Assembly (NCBI GenBank): GCA_035650215.1
Contig: DASRIC010000034.1
Coordinates: 1 to 46,568, forward strand
Direction of reading: 5' to 3'
DNA: 46,568 nt
DNA from: JACVRW01 sp035650215
GTDB lineage: Bacteria; Actinomycetota; Thermoleophilia; Solirubrobacterales; Thermoleophilaceae
Every line of letters begins with the position of its first letter. Position 1 is the first letter of the stretch. A program made the position numbers and the translations under genes. The notes below the pieces were generated by a model that searched no databases, was not told the DNA's origin, and saw only the letters and a program-made list of their open reading frames with translations. Of this stretch, positions 36,180 through 44,500 are shown piece after piece.

Positions 36180-36638
36180 TCATGCGACTCGCTGGGGTGG
36201 TGGTTCGCGGCTCTCGAACCACCTGAGCTGGCCGTCGCGTCCGCGGACGCCACCCGGTCCGGCCGCCGCACGACGGGCAACCAGGGGGCCTACCGCGGTC
36301 GAACCCTCGTGGCACTGGCGAGCACAGCGAGCGAACGCCGCTGCGACGTCGTGCAGCGCTCCCATCAGGCGAACCTCCTGCTCCCGCGACAGCTCGTCAA
36401 CGTCCGGCCGGCGGCCGGCTCGCGAGCCCCAACCAACCCGCCGCGCGACGATCCCTGGGGAAGCGTCGGCGGCCAGCTGGTACCAGGCGCCGCTGAGCGC
36501 CTGCAGCGCGTCCTCGAGCGAGGCCAGGGAGTCCGGCGCGGCGGCGTGGGCTCCGGGCCGCCCGGCGGCGGTGTGGAAGTTCCGGGCGGCGTCGGCCAAC
36601 TCGGCCGCGCGCTGATCGAGACGATGGGGAGTGTCCAT
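36180..36638 (-). CDS. Conserved hypothetical protein
   Basis: A 152-residue, mostly helical soluble protein. The opening MDTPHRLDQRAAELADAARN and the segments LEDALQALSGAWYQLAADAS and LSREQEVRLMGALHDVAAAF look strongly conserved and recur, to my memory, in actinobacterial proteins of unknown function. A CARQC pair is near 110-114. There is no signal or membrane segment. ATG 36647, three codons earlier, is an alternative start. The gaps on both sides (35979-36179 and 36639-36865) show nothing I can support. Confidence 0.7.
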   Translation of the reverse strand: MDTPHRLDQRAAELADAARNFHTAAGRPGAHAAAPDSLASLEDALQALSGAWYQLAADASPGIVARRVGWGSRAGRRPDVDELSREQEVRLMGALHDVAAAFARCARQCHEGSTAVGPLVARRAAAGPGGVRGRDGQLRWFESREPPPQRVA

Positions 36639-36865
36639 GCCTGGCATCGTCGCGCCGGCGCCGGCTCCCCGGTATGGGCCTCAATGCCCAATGGTGACCC
36701 GCGAAGTCTCCATTCGTCCGCCCGGCCCGGAATGTGCCTCTTCACCCATTCCCTCGCCCGGCTCGGGCGAGACGATCGAACGCGTGGCGTCGCCGAGCAC
36801 GCCGCGGTGAGATAGACCGTGACACATCAATTTGCGCCTTTGGACGAAAGAGGTCGCGCGCCAGC

Positions 36866-37381
36866 TCAGTCGCGGCTGGTCAGCGAGTCGATGGCGACGG
36901 TGATCGCGAGGATGAGCGGGGCGTCCTCGCCAGCTGCGACGTCAACGCCGTAGGACTCCCGCACGCGGAACCATTTCTTGGAAATCGTGGCGACCGTGTT
37001 GCCGTCGCGCTCGATCTCGTACTCGTGGTCGACGACGTTCCCTTTCGCCTTCATGTCGGTGCCGTGCTCGACGTCAATGGCAAAGCGGTCCCGGATCCCG
37101 ACCAGCGCTTTGTGGACGGTCGCGGCGGTATTGCCATAGCGCTCGATGGCGATCTTGTCGCGGATGCTGAGCTTGCGCTCCTTGATCCGAGCCACCTCGT
37201 CCCCCGAGCTGTTCTCGAGAACGAATGTCTGACGCACGCGAAGCGCCTTGCCGTTGACCTTGTAGGCCCGCTCGCCTCGGTCGTTCTCGATCCAGAAGTC
37301 ATCTCCGATCGCCAGCAGCTTCTCGCGCATGAGAAACCGCTCGCCCACCGGCTCGTCGGCCCGACGGCGCAGGAAACCCAT
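36866..37381 (-). CDS. LURP-one-related (tubby-like fold) protein
   Basis: A 171-residue protein of the LURP-one/tubby C-terminal-like family. Repeated beta-strand pairs read LLAIGDDFWIENDRGERAYK, ALRVRQTFVLENSSGDEVAR and IKERKLSIRDKIAIERYGNT. A later pair, HEYEIERDGNTVATISKKWF, and the terminal helix PLILAITVAIDSLTSRD complete a 12-strand barrel around a helix. Related scramblase-like proteins bind lipids; the bacterial members are uncharacterised. No signal peptide. Start ATG 37381 with a -10-like box at 37382-37393 and no ribosome site. Confidence 0.87.
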   Translation of the reverse strand: MGFLRRRADEPVGERFLMREKLLAIGDDFWIENDRGERAYKVNGKALRVRQTFVLENSSGDEVARIKERKLSIRDKIAIERYGNTAATVHKALVGIRDRFAIDVEHGTDMKAKGNVVDHEYEIERDGNTVATISKKWFRVRESYGVDVAAGEDAPLILAITVAIDSLTSRD

Positions 37382-37393
37382 TCGCCAACCATA
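37382..37393 (-). promoter_or_regulatory. Probable -10 box for a leaderless LURP-one-like transcript
   Basis: On the minus strand TATGGT (37393-37388) is followed by TGGCGA and the ATG at 37381, the TANNNT-N6-start arrangement. Confidence 0.45.
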
Positions 37394-37434
37394 CGACGGC
37401 TCCGCAACCGGCGCGTCGGCGCTGAGACTAGGGC

Positions 37435-37815
37435 TCAGGTTCGCGCCCTCTCGTCCTCGCCGAACACCAGGATGCCGTGGACGACGTAGACGCACAGGAA
37501 GAAGATGCCGAGCGACCACCACGGGTATGAGCCGCCGACCGACAGCAGCGCCCCGATCGCGCCGAGACTGCCGCCGACGATCCCAAGAACCCGGCCGAAC
37601 GTGTTGCCGGCCATCAGCGAGAAGCCTCCGCCGAGCTGAATCACACCGAGGATGATCAGGACCCACCCCAGGGTGTTGAGATTGGTGAAGATGTACCGCT
37701 TGTCGTTCGCGAAAATGTTCGCATCATCGAGAGCCCCGATGCCATAGATGATGTTCAGCGTGCCCGCAATCAACAGCAGCGTCGCCGCGAACACGACTCG
37801 TCCTGTACCCCGCAA
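37435..37815 (-). CDS. DUF7144 family membrane protein
   Basis: A 126-residue, four-helix membrane protein: VVFAATLLLIAGTLNIIYGI (8-27), LGWVLIILGVIQLGGGFSLM (about 49-68), VLGIVGGSLGAIGALLSVGG and WWSLGIFFLCVYVVHGILVF. The layout and the GTLNIIYGIGAL...F motif fit the actinobacterial DUF7144 group of unknown function. The TTG start at 37815 is supported by GGAGGT 6 bases before it. It lies upstream of the LURP-one-like gene on the same strand, with a gap of 53 bases. Confidence 0.82.
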   Translation of the reverse strand: MRGTGRVVFAATLLLIAGTLNIIYGIGALDDANIFANDKRYIFTNLNTLGWVLIILGVIQLGGGFSLMAGNTFGRVLGIVGGSLGAIGALLSVGGSYPWWSLGIFFLCVYVVHGILVFGEDERART

Positions 37816-38140
37816 CCCGCACCTCCAAGTTCGGTTGGTTCCGCCGATCGATCCGAGACTGACGCGCCGATGGCTCGTCTCACTCCGACCGGGTCAAGCG
37901 GCTGGCTGATGGATGCATTCGTCGCACGTTCCTCGTTCCCTGTCGTTGCGGCCGAGCGCCTCATCGCTCACGGACATAAGTCGTGCGGCGTTTCGCGCGT
38001 GCGGCCGCGACGCACACCAGTCCTCGCTTCGGCTAGGGGATGAGGACCGAAAAGCCCGCGCCCACCCCGAGCAGAGTGTTCCTCATTCGAGCAGCACGCT
38101 CACCGTGCCCGCATGATCGGCGGAATCCCGCGCCAGGTTG
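37816..38140. other. Intergenic stretch without recognisable gene
   Basis: No frame here has a family resemblance or a supported start. It leads into the first tRNA-Ser 3' half and may hold the upstream region of the DUF7144 gene. Confidence 0.5.
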
Positions 38141-38144
38141 TCAG

Positions 38145-38206
38145 CGGAGGGGGAGGGATTCGAACCCTCGGACGACCTTACGGCCGCCAGCGGTTTTCGA
38201 GACCGC
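38145..38206 (-). pseudogene. tRNA-Ser(CGA) 3' half, copy 1 (candidate attachment site)
   Basis: On the minus strand, from 38206 downwards: anticodon stem GCGGT/ACCGC around loop CTCGAAA (anticodon CGA), a long class II variable arm with a 7-bp stem (GGCGGCC/GGTCGTC), the T arm GAGGG-TTCGAAT-CCCTC, the acceptor 3' strand CCCCTCC and discriminator G (38145). The matching 5' acceptor strand GGAGGGG and a proper D arm are not found in the 40 bases where they should be. It is therefore a 3' half, not a working tRNA. No CCA is encoded. Confidence 0.7.
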
Positions 38207-38514
38207 GCCGAACCGGCCGCAGTCCCGTATCCCAACTGGAGCCAGCGTCCCGCGTTTGTGCGACTCATCTGCAGCGGAGCGACAGCGTTGCTCGCACGGG
38301 AAAGCGAAACTCTGATCGGATTTCGCCGCGACTTCCGGTGCTCGTCCTTGGCGCGAGCGAGAGCAGGCCCCGCGAAGAGGCCCGGACACCTAGGCAGCGG
38401 CCACGCACGAGGCCGCCCGGCCAGCGACGACGGCGGTGTCGCTCCCGCGGAGACAACAGATGCGCTGCTGAGCGCGGCCGGTTCGAGAGCGGTTTGAGGC
38501 GGACTCGAGGGCGG
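38207..38514. other. Intergenic stretch without recognisable gene
   Basis: Frames reading out of the antisense of the tRNA half (for example GEGFEPS) are artefacts of that sequence. No integrase remnant could be recognised here. Confidence 0.45.
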
Positions 38515-38949
38515 TCAGGGCGTCGAGATCTCGCGTCGACGGCCGCGGTTGTCGGTGAACCGGGCCCATGCGCAGGCGGCGTCCTCGAGCCGTGCATGAC
38601 GGGCCTGCAGCTGCTCCTCGAGCTTGATGGGAACGAACACGCTCACCTGACGGGTCTCGTCGACCCCGAGCGCGGGGATGTGATCGGCCTGCATTTCCTC
38701 CTCGTACACCCTCACTCCGAAACGGACGTCGGTCGCGGCCGTCGCTCCCTTGTTCGTCACGGCCACGCTCGCCTGAATTCGCTTGAGACCCTCGGACTCG
38801 CGTCCGCGGGCGGCCAGCTTGACCACGACTTCAGGACGGCGTAGCTCGGCGTCGAGCTCCCTGCGCTTTCCCCGCTCTCGTGCGGCGAGCGCTAGGCCGA
38901 TCACCCCGACGACTACTCCGACAACGCCGATCACAAGTCCGGCATCCAC
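38515..38949 (-). CDS. Hypothetical single-pass membrane protein
   Basis: A 144-residue protein with one N-terminal helix (LVIGVVGVVVGVIGLALAA, residues 4-22) followed by a basic ARERGKRRELD stop-transfer. A roughly 110-residue soluble domain follows: RRPEVVVKLAARGRES, IQASVAVTNKGATAATDVRF, VSVFVPIKLEEQLQARHARL. The domain alternates strands like an Ig-type fold (VAVTNKGA..A..V) but I cannot name a family. The orientation of the helix suggests the soluble part is cytoplasmic. It is divergent from the small protein at 39023. Confidence 0.6.
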   Translation of the reverse strand: MDAGLVIGVVGVVVGVIGLALAARERGKRRELDAELRRPEVVVKLAARGRESEGLKRIQASVAVTNKGATAATDVRFGVRVYEEEMQADHIPALGVDETRQVSVFVPIKLEEQLQARHARLEDAACAWARFTDNRGRRREISTP

Positions 38950-39022
38950 AAGATGTGGCTACCCCGCCCGGTCCCGGGAAAACTCGCGGCAAGAAAACTC
39001 CCACACGGAGAGGCACAAGGGG

Positions 39023-39262
39023 ATGGGCGATCCACGCCAGCCGGACATCGAGATCGTCGCGCGGGTGCGCGCAGACGAGCTTCGCTTTGACGCTGAGCCC
39101 GAGGTGGAAGTTCGCTTCCCGGGGAGCGGAAAGCGTGAGTCTCGGCAAGTCACGCAGCGGAAGAACATCGACAAGCCCATCGAGCCGGGCACGACCTACC
39201 GTCGCGTGTTCGTTGCAACCCGTATAAGCACCCGGCTGCTCGATGAGGACGAGATCGGCTAA
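39023..39262 (+). CDS. Small conserved hypothetical protein
   Basis: A 79-residue soluble protein: IEIVARVRADELRFDAEPEV, EVRFPGSGKRESRQ and IEPGTTYRRVFVATRI. The pattern (ADELRF...P...VRF.G...S......NI...IEPG.TYR.V) looks like one I recall in Thermoleophilia hypothetical proteins, so it is probably real. GGAGAGG is 9 bases before ATG 39023. It ends convergently with the next gene, 21 bases apart. Function is unknown. Confidence 0.6.
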   Translation: MGDPRQPDIEIVARVRADELRFDAEPEVEVRFPGSGKRESRQVTQRKNIDKPIEPGTTYRRVFVATRISTRLLDEDEIG

Positions 39263-39283
39263 GAGCTTTCGCCGGTGGGCTTG

Positions 39284-40000
39284 CTACTTCTCGGACTCGG
39301 TCGACGGCGGCGGCTCGCCGGCGGTACCGCCGCGCAGCGCCTGTTCGGGGGACGCCTCGCTGCCGACCCCGAGCGCTGGGCGATCCAGGATCTCTTCGAG
39401 GGTGCCGCGAACCTCTTCGAGCCGTCCCCGGAGTGCTTCGTCAACTGTGTCGCCTACATCTAGCCCTTCCAGAATCTCCGCGAGCGTGGTCTGAGCCTCG
39501 CCGAGACTTTCCCTCACCAGCCTGCTGAGCGACCGGCTCAGGATCCGCAGGATTTCGGGGTTTTCGGCGATGGTGTCGAGCGCCTTCTCAAGGATGGCGC
39601 GTATGTGCTTGAGCCGGACCTTGAGGAGGACCTTCGCCTCCACGCCCTCTATCTCGAGCTTGACGCGATCGAGCGTCGCGTCCACGCCGACCGAGAGCCG
39701 TACCAAGTTCGCGAGCTCCGCTTGTACCGACACGTGAGCCCTGAGGTCCTCAACCTCCAGACTGATCCTGTCGACCTCGAGCTCGCTGACATCGAGCAGA
39801 ACGTCCGGCGGCTCTGCCCCATCTTCCGCGCCGTCCGTCGATGGCGACCGTCCAGAACGGAAGAGCCCCCGTGCGCCGGCGCCAACGGCCAGAAGCCCGA
39901 GCGCCCCGCATCCAATACCGGTCGCCACTCGGCGAGAAGCCACCCGCTGGGTCGGTGCCCAGGCAGTCGGCGAGACGCGCGGTCCTCTGAGGATCTCCAC
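39284..40000 (-). CDS. Conserved hypothetical protein with N-terminal membrane helix
   Basis: A 238-residue protein. A basic start (WAPTQRVASRRVATG) leads a helix, IGCGALGLLAVGAGARGLF (about 28-46). Then comes an alternating strand region VLLDVSELEVDRISLEVEDL, RAHVSVQAELANLVRLSVGV and a helical part LKHIRAILEKALDTIAENPE, ILRILSRSLSRLVRESLGEA. The repeated LxVDxIxLEVxxL theme looks like stacked amphipathic strands. I do not recognise a named family. The GTG start at 40000 has GGAG 4 bases before it. It lies inside the interval bounded by the two tRNA-Ser halves. Confidence 0.65.
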   Translation of the reverse strand: MEILRGPRVSPTAWAPTQRVASRRVATGIGCGALGLLAVGAGARGLFRSGRSPSTDGAEDGAEPPDVLLDVSELEVDRISLEVEDLRAHVSVQAELANLVRLSVGVDATLDRVKLEIEGVEAKVLLKVRLKHIRAILEKALDTIAENPEILRILSRSLSRLVRESLGEAQTTLAEILEGLDVGDTVDEALRGRLEEVRGTLEEILDRPALGVGSEASPEQALRGGTAGEPPPSTESEK

Positions 40001-40484
40001 AGAACTCCACTCCTACGGTGTCTTCTACAGCTTGCCCGTGCACCGTCCAGATAATCCTCGCCGGCCGCTGCACGGCCCGATCCCGGCGAACCCACCCGCT
40101 CCGATCCTCGGACGATGCCATCTGCAGCCCGGTCACCCCCGCGCTCGGTCCCCGGCGTCTGGCCGGAGCGCTGCCACACGTTGCGCGGGGCGGATCGCTT
40201 GGCGCACGCACCCAGGATGCGAGCGCGCGGGCCGACACGGTGCGGCACTGCCGGACTACGGCGTTGGCGACCGGCCCATTAGGTGGTCCGACGTACTCGG
40301 CCCGAGCTGGGTGAAGCCCGGACACCCGGGCCGGGCAGAGCATTCTCGCCGTGATCGAGCGACTGATTGACATGCCGCCAAGGGGTCGCGTTCGGAAGTC
40401 CCCGGACGTGCTAAGACCGCCCGCGCTCGCTCCCCCTCAGAGCGGGTACGGGGTCGGAGCACGCACGGACGCCAGCGTTTCGTA
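40001..40484. other. 484-bp stretch without recognisable gene
   Basis: Short frames exist on both strands but none has a ribosome site plus protein-like composition. I see no hairpin or repeat that stands out. It separates the 238-residue protein from the stop of the response regulator. Confidence 0.5.
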
Positions 40485-41213
40485 CTAGTGCGGCTCGCGT
40501 TCGACCTCGACCAGCCCTTCCCTCACTGCCCAGAGCGCTGCCTGTGTGCGCGAGCTCAGGTGGAGCTTGCGGAGGATCCTGGAGACGTGTGTCCTGGCCG
40601 TGCGCTCGCTGATGGCGAGCTCGGTGGCGATCTCCTTGTCGGGCTTGCCCGACGCCACGAGACGCAGCACATCCAACTCTCGAGACGTGAGCTCGGAGGT
40701 CCGTACGAGGCCTCGCCCCTCGCGAAGTGACGACATCAGCCTTCTCGCGATGACAGGATCGATTTGCAGCTCGCCTCGATGCGTGGCTCGGACGGCGGCT
40801 GCGACGTCGTCGGCGTCAGAGTCCTTGAGCACGTAGCCCGATGCCCCTGCCTGAAGCGCGGCGTTCGCACGCTCCTGCTCGGCGAACGACGTGAGCGCGA
40901 CCACTTCGATGTCGTCGTAGAGGGCGCGAATCCGACGGGTCAACTCGATCCCGTCGATCGGCGCCATTTGGAGATCCGTGACGATCACGTCGGGCAGGCG
41001 CCCCTCCGACTCCATCGACGCGATCAAGTCAAGCGCCTGGGTGGCCCCTTCTGCCTGGCCGACGACGTCGATGTGGGGCTCGCTGTCGAGGAAGGCGAGC
41101 AGCCCGCGTCGCACGACCTCGTGGTCGTCCACGACGAGGACAGCCCGATGAGCGACAGAAAGGCAGCAAGATGGTGTCGTACTCGTCGATCGATGGGAGC
41201 GGATTGGCGTCAC
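40485..41213 (-). CDS. NarL/FixJ-family response regulator (orphan)
   Basis: A 242-residue two-component regulator. The receiver domain has the acidic pair D29/D30, phosphoacceptor D80 (VIVTDLQM), T108 (VALTSF) and K130 (GYVLKDSDADD). The LuxR helix-turn-helix is at about 178-235 (LTSRELDVLRLVASGKPDKE, ISERTARTHVSRILRKLHLS). No histidine kinase is adjacent, so it is an orphan here. The GTG start at 41213 gives a 21-residue leader (STTPSCCLSVAHR); no better start is in frame before the domain. It lies just inside the second tRNA-Ser half. Confidence 0.9.
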   Translation of the reverse strand: MTPIRSHRSTSTTPSCCLSVAHRAVLVVDDHEVVRRGLLAFLDSEPHIDVVGQAEGATQALDLIASMESEGRLPDVIVTDLQMAPIDGIELTRRIRALYDDIEVVALTSFAEQERANAALQAGASGYVLKDSDADDVAAAVRATHRGELQIDPVIARRLMSSLREGRGLVRTSELTSRELDVLRLVASGKPDKEIATELAISERTARTHVSRILRKLHLSSRTQAALWAVREGLVEVEREPH

Positions 41214-41325
41214 TCGGAGAGCCTGCTCCGCATGCGCTCAACGGCACGCCGACCGCGGAGCCCTCGATGCCGGCGGCGGCGAGCCGCAGAAGGAACGTCG
41301 TTGCATCTCTGGGAGCGGGATTCAG

Positions 41326-41387
41326 CGGAGGGGGAGGGATTCGAACCCTCGGTCGACCAATGGCCGACAACGGTTTTCGAGCCCGTT
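41326..41387 (-). pseudogene. tRNA-Ser(CGA) 3' half, copy 2 (candidate attachment site)
   Basis: In the same orientation as copy 1 and identical to it over 31 bases covering the acceptor 3' strand and T arm (41322-41352 against 38141-38171), and again over the anticodon loop. The variable arm differs but is still a perfect 7-bp stem (GTCGGCC/GGTCGAC), with compensating changes. The anticodon stem has one G-A mismatch at its loop end. Again no 5' half is found. The stretch 41394-41578 beyond it shows no recognisable integrase. Confidence 0.7.
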
Positions 41388-41578
41388 GCGTTCGGGCCGG
41401 AAACGCAGTCATGGAGCTACGCGCCAAGGCCGGGGGAATGTCTGGGGGAATGAAACGTGTTGTTGTCTATGCCATCGCCTGCGCGCCCAGCCGGGCTCAC
41501 CAAAGCTGGTTTCCTCTATCGCACCCATCGCTGGTCGAGCAGGCTACGTCTCCAACGCGGTCGCGCGGCAGGGCCAGC

Positions 41579-44500
41579 CTAGGCGTGTGCCCCGGTACGC
41601 GCGAGCGCCGCCGCGTCAGCGGCGTCGCTCTGCATGCCGAGCTCCTGGTAGGTCGCCTGAGCCTGCGACAGGAGCTTTTCCGCCCGCTCTCGGTCTCCCT
41701 GACCATTTCGCCGGAGGAGCATGCGGGCATGGTCCTGCTGCGTGTGGGCGAGCCAAGGGCGAGCCCCCATCCTCTCGTTCATTCGCAGCGCTTCATCGAA
41801 GTATCGCGCCGCGTCCTCGAAGCGGCCCAGCAGGGTCGCCAGGATGCCGAGCGGCTGGCTGGTGGAGCCGAGCGCGAGCTCGGGGACCGCGACGGTGTTG
41901 AGCGGGCCGTAGGGCAGGAGGAGCTCGTAAAGGGAAGCGCCGGTCCCGGTGTCTCCGAGGATTGCGCAGGTCTCCGCGAGCAGGCAGATACTGACGAGCC
42001 ACTCCTCGTCGACGTGCCAGTTTGAGAGGTCGCGGCTCGTGAGCTCGTTGAGGACGGCCTCCGCCTCTTCGGTGCGCTCTAGGCGAGCGTAGATGTGAGC
42101 GAGCATTGCCCGGTGCACGAGCGGCGAAGGAAACTTGTCGGCGTGGTCCCTGACCTCGGGCAGGAAGCCGTCGAGTTGTCGCTGCTCGCGACGGAGCAGA
42201 AAGAGCTGCATCTTGCGCGCCGCCGCTGCGTGCCAGGGCAGAATGGTCTCGCCGATCGCCGCCGCACGCTCGATCAGCTCCGGGGCCTCGGCGAACCGGC
42301 CCTGTGACACGGCTAGCGTTGCCTCTGCCGTGGCGAGCATCCAGAGCTGCGCGGGCTGTCTCAGCTCCTCCGCAACGCGGCTCATCGAGGCGAGCTCGAC
42401 CGCGCGGCGATCGGCGTCGCCGAGCTCCCAGGCGGCCCAGAACGAGTGCTCGTGCCCGTCAAAGAGCCTCTCCCGATCGCCGGTTCCGGCGACGAGTGAG
42501 ACGATCTCAGCCCCCTTTTCCAGCCGTATGTGGGCGTTGTGAGGCGCGTGCAGGGCGTTCTCTGCGGCGGCGAGCGCGTAGGCGAGTGTTGATTGGTCGC
42601 CGATCCTGCGCGCCGTCTGGATGGCCTCCTCAGATATCCGCTCGCGACGATCGCGCGAGGGTCCGTGGCGTAGCGCCGCGGCGAGGCGCGCGAGCAGTTG
42701 GACCCGCAGCACGCTGTCGGCCTCACCCACGGCGGCGAGTCCGTCCTCGAGCAGGGGTACTAGCCGCTTGTCGTCTACGGCGTGCGCCCACAAGAACCTT
42801 CCCCCGTAGCCGACGGCCGCTCGGGCGAGCGTCTCGGGCAGCCACGCGGAGCGTGCGAGGTCGGCCGCGCGCAGGAAGGTCGACTTGGCCCCCAGGCCGT
42901 CCCCGGCCCGGCCCTGCGCGTCGGCGAGGGCGAGGAGGAACTCACAGTGGAGCCGAGCGGTCGCGGCGGCGACGGGCCCGAGCGCCTCGAGCGCCATCTG
43001 GTACAGGCGCGCCGCCTCCTCGTACGCGAGCAGGGCGACCGCACGGGCTCCGGCCCGCCGAGCGTAGTCGACCGCCTTCTCGCCGTTGCCATCCGCGGCA
43101 GACTCGAAGAAGTGGTGCGCGAGCTCCGCGAGATGGGTCTCGAGGTCCGAGGAGTAGAGAGCCTCGAGGGCCTCGCCGGCCTGCCGGTGGAGCTGTACCC
43201 GGCGGCTTATCGACAGGCGGTGGTACGCGGCGTCCCGGATCAAGGCGTGGGCGAATCGCATGCGGCCGATCACGCCCGGAACCTCCGAGACGACGCGCGC
43301 CTCGACGCCCTCGTCGAGCAATGCGAGGATGGCGCCACGGCCGAGTCCGCTGACACCCGCCAGCGCATCGAGATCGAACTCGCGGCCGAGCACCGAGGCC
43401 TGGGCGAGGAGCCCATTGCACTCGTCCGACAGGTAGCGTAGGCGGCGGCCTATCACCTCTCTCACGCTCTCCGGGATTGCAAGCGGCGTCACCGCCGGCT
43501 CGTCCAGGCCTCTCTCCGCGGCGAGCAGCCGCACGATCTCGCCGACGAAGAGAGGGTTGCCCTCGGTCTCGGCGTGCACGGCCGTTCCCAATTCCGTTGC
43601 GGACGCGCCGGGCGCGGCGAGCTCGATGAAGCGGGCGACGTCGGTCTCGCCGAGGCCGGCGAGCGCGAGGGTTCGGGTGACCGGCTCGCGAGCCAGCTCG
43701 GTGAGCGTCGTCGTGAGCCGATCCGACAAGGTCGGATCGACGTCGCGGTACGCGCCGACCACCAGCAAGCGGCTCGGGCCAAGCTCGCGGGCGACGAACT
43801 GAAGAAGCAGGAGCGAGGGCTCGTCGGCTGCGTGCAGGTCGTCGAGCACGAGCACCAGTGGCCGCGCGGCGGCCGCGCTCTTCAGGAAGGCGGTCATGGA
43901 ATCGAAGAGTCGGAAGCGCGCTCCCTCGGACTCGAGCTCTGGCGCGGGCGGCAGATCGCCCAGGAGGTCGCGGAGCTCGGGGAACAGCCGGGCCACGTCG
44001 GCGGCTCCCCCGCGAAGTTGGGATCGGAGACTGTCCGCCTCGGTGTCGCGTAAATACGGCCGCAGGGACTGCACCCAGGGCCAATAGGCGGGGGCGCCGC
44101 CAGCCTCCCAGCAGCGGCCCACCAGGATTCGCGCGCCGCGCGCTCTCGCTTGTGCGATCAGCTCCTCGGCGAGGCGGCTCTTGCCGATCCCTGGCTCGCC
44201 GACCAGCAGGAACAGCCCTCCGTGGCCTGCGAAGGCATGGTCGAGACCGTCGACTAGCTCAGCCAGCTCGCGCTCGCGGCCCACCAACGCGCTGCGTGGC
44301 GTCTCCACGGCCGGCTCGGCCGCCGCCGGCTCCTCCGCCGTCAGGTGGAGTTCGGGGTCCTGCGCGAGTATCGCCCGCTCGAGCTCGCGGAGCCGCTCGC
44401 CAGGCTCGATGCCCAGCTCCTGGACCAGTGTCCTCCGGGCGTCCTGGTAGGCCTGCAGCGCGTCCGCTTGGCGGTCGGAGCGGTACAGGGCCAGCATCAG

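Noticed and set aside
38138..38497. Plus-strand frame beginning MSAEGEGFEPSDDL
   Set aside because: The GEGFEPS phrase is the antisense of a tRNA-Ser T arm and is a well-known annotation artefact.
38145..41387. Two complete tRNA-Ser genes
   Set aside because: The 5' acceptor strand GGAGGGG and the D arm are missing at both sites; only 3' halves are present.
41029..41427. Minus-strand frame reading through the second tRNA half (RPRVRIPPPPL)
   Set aside because: It overlaps the response regulator in another frame and its recognisable part is tRNA sequence.
37816..41578. Integrase or transposase gene associated with the tRNA halves
   Set aside because: No frame shows the R-H-R-Y or DDE motifs; any such gene has been lost or lies outside.
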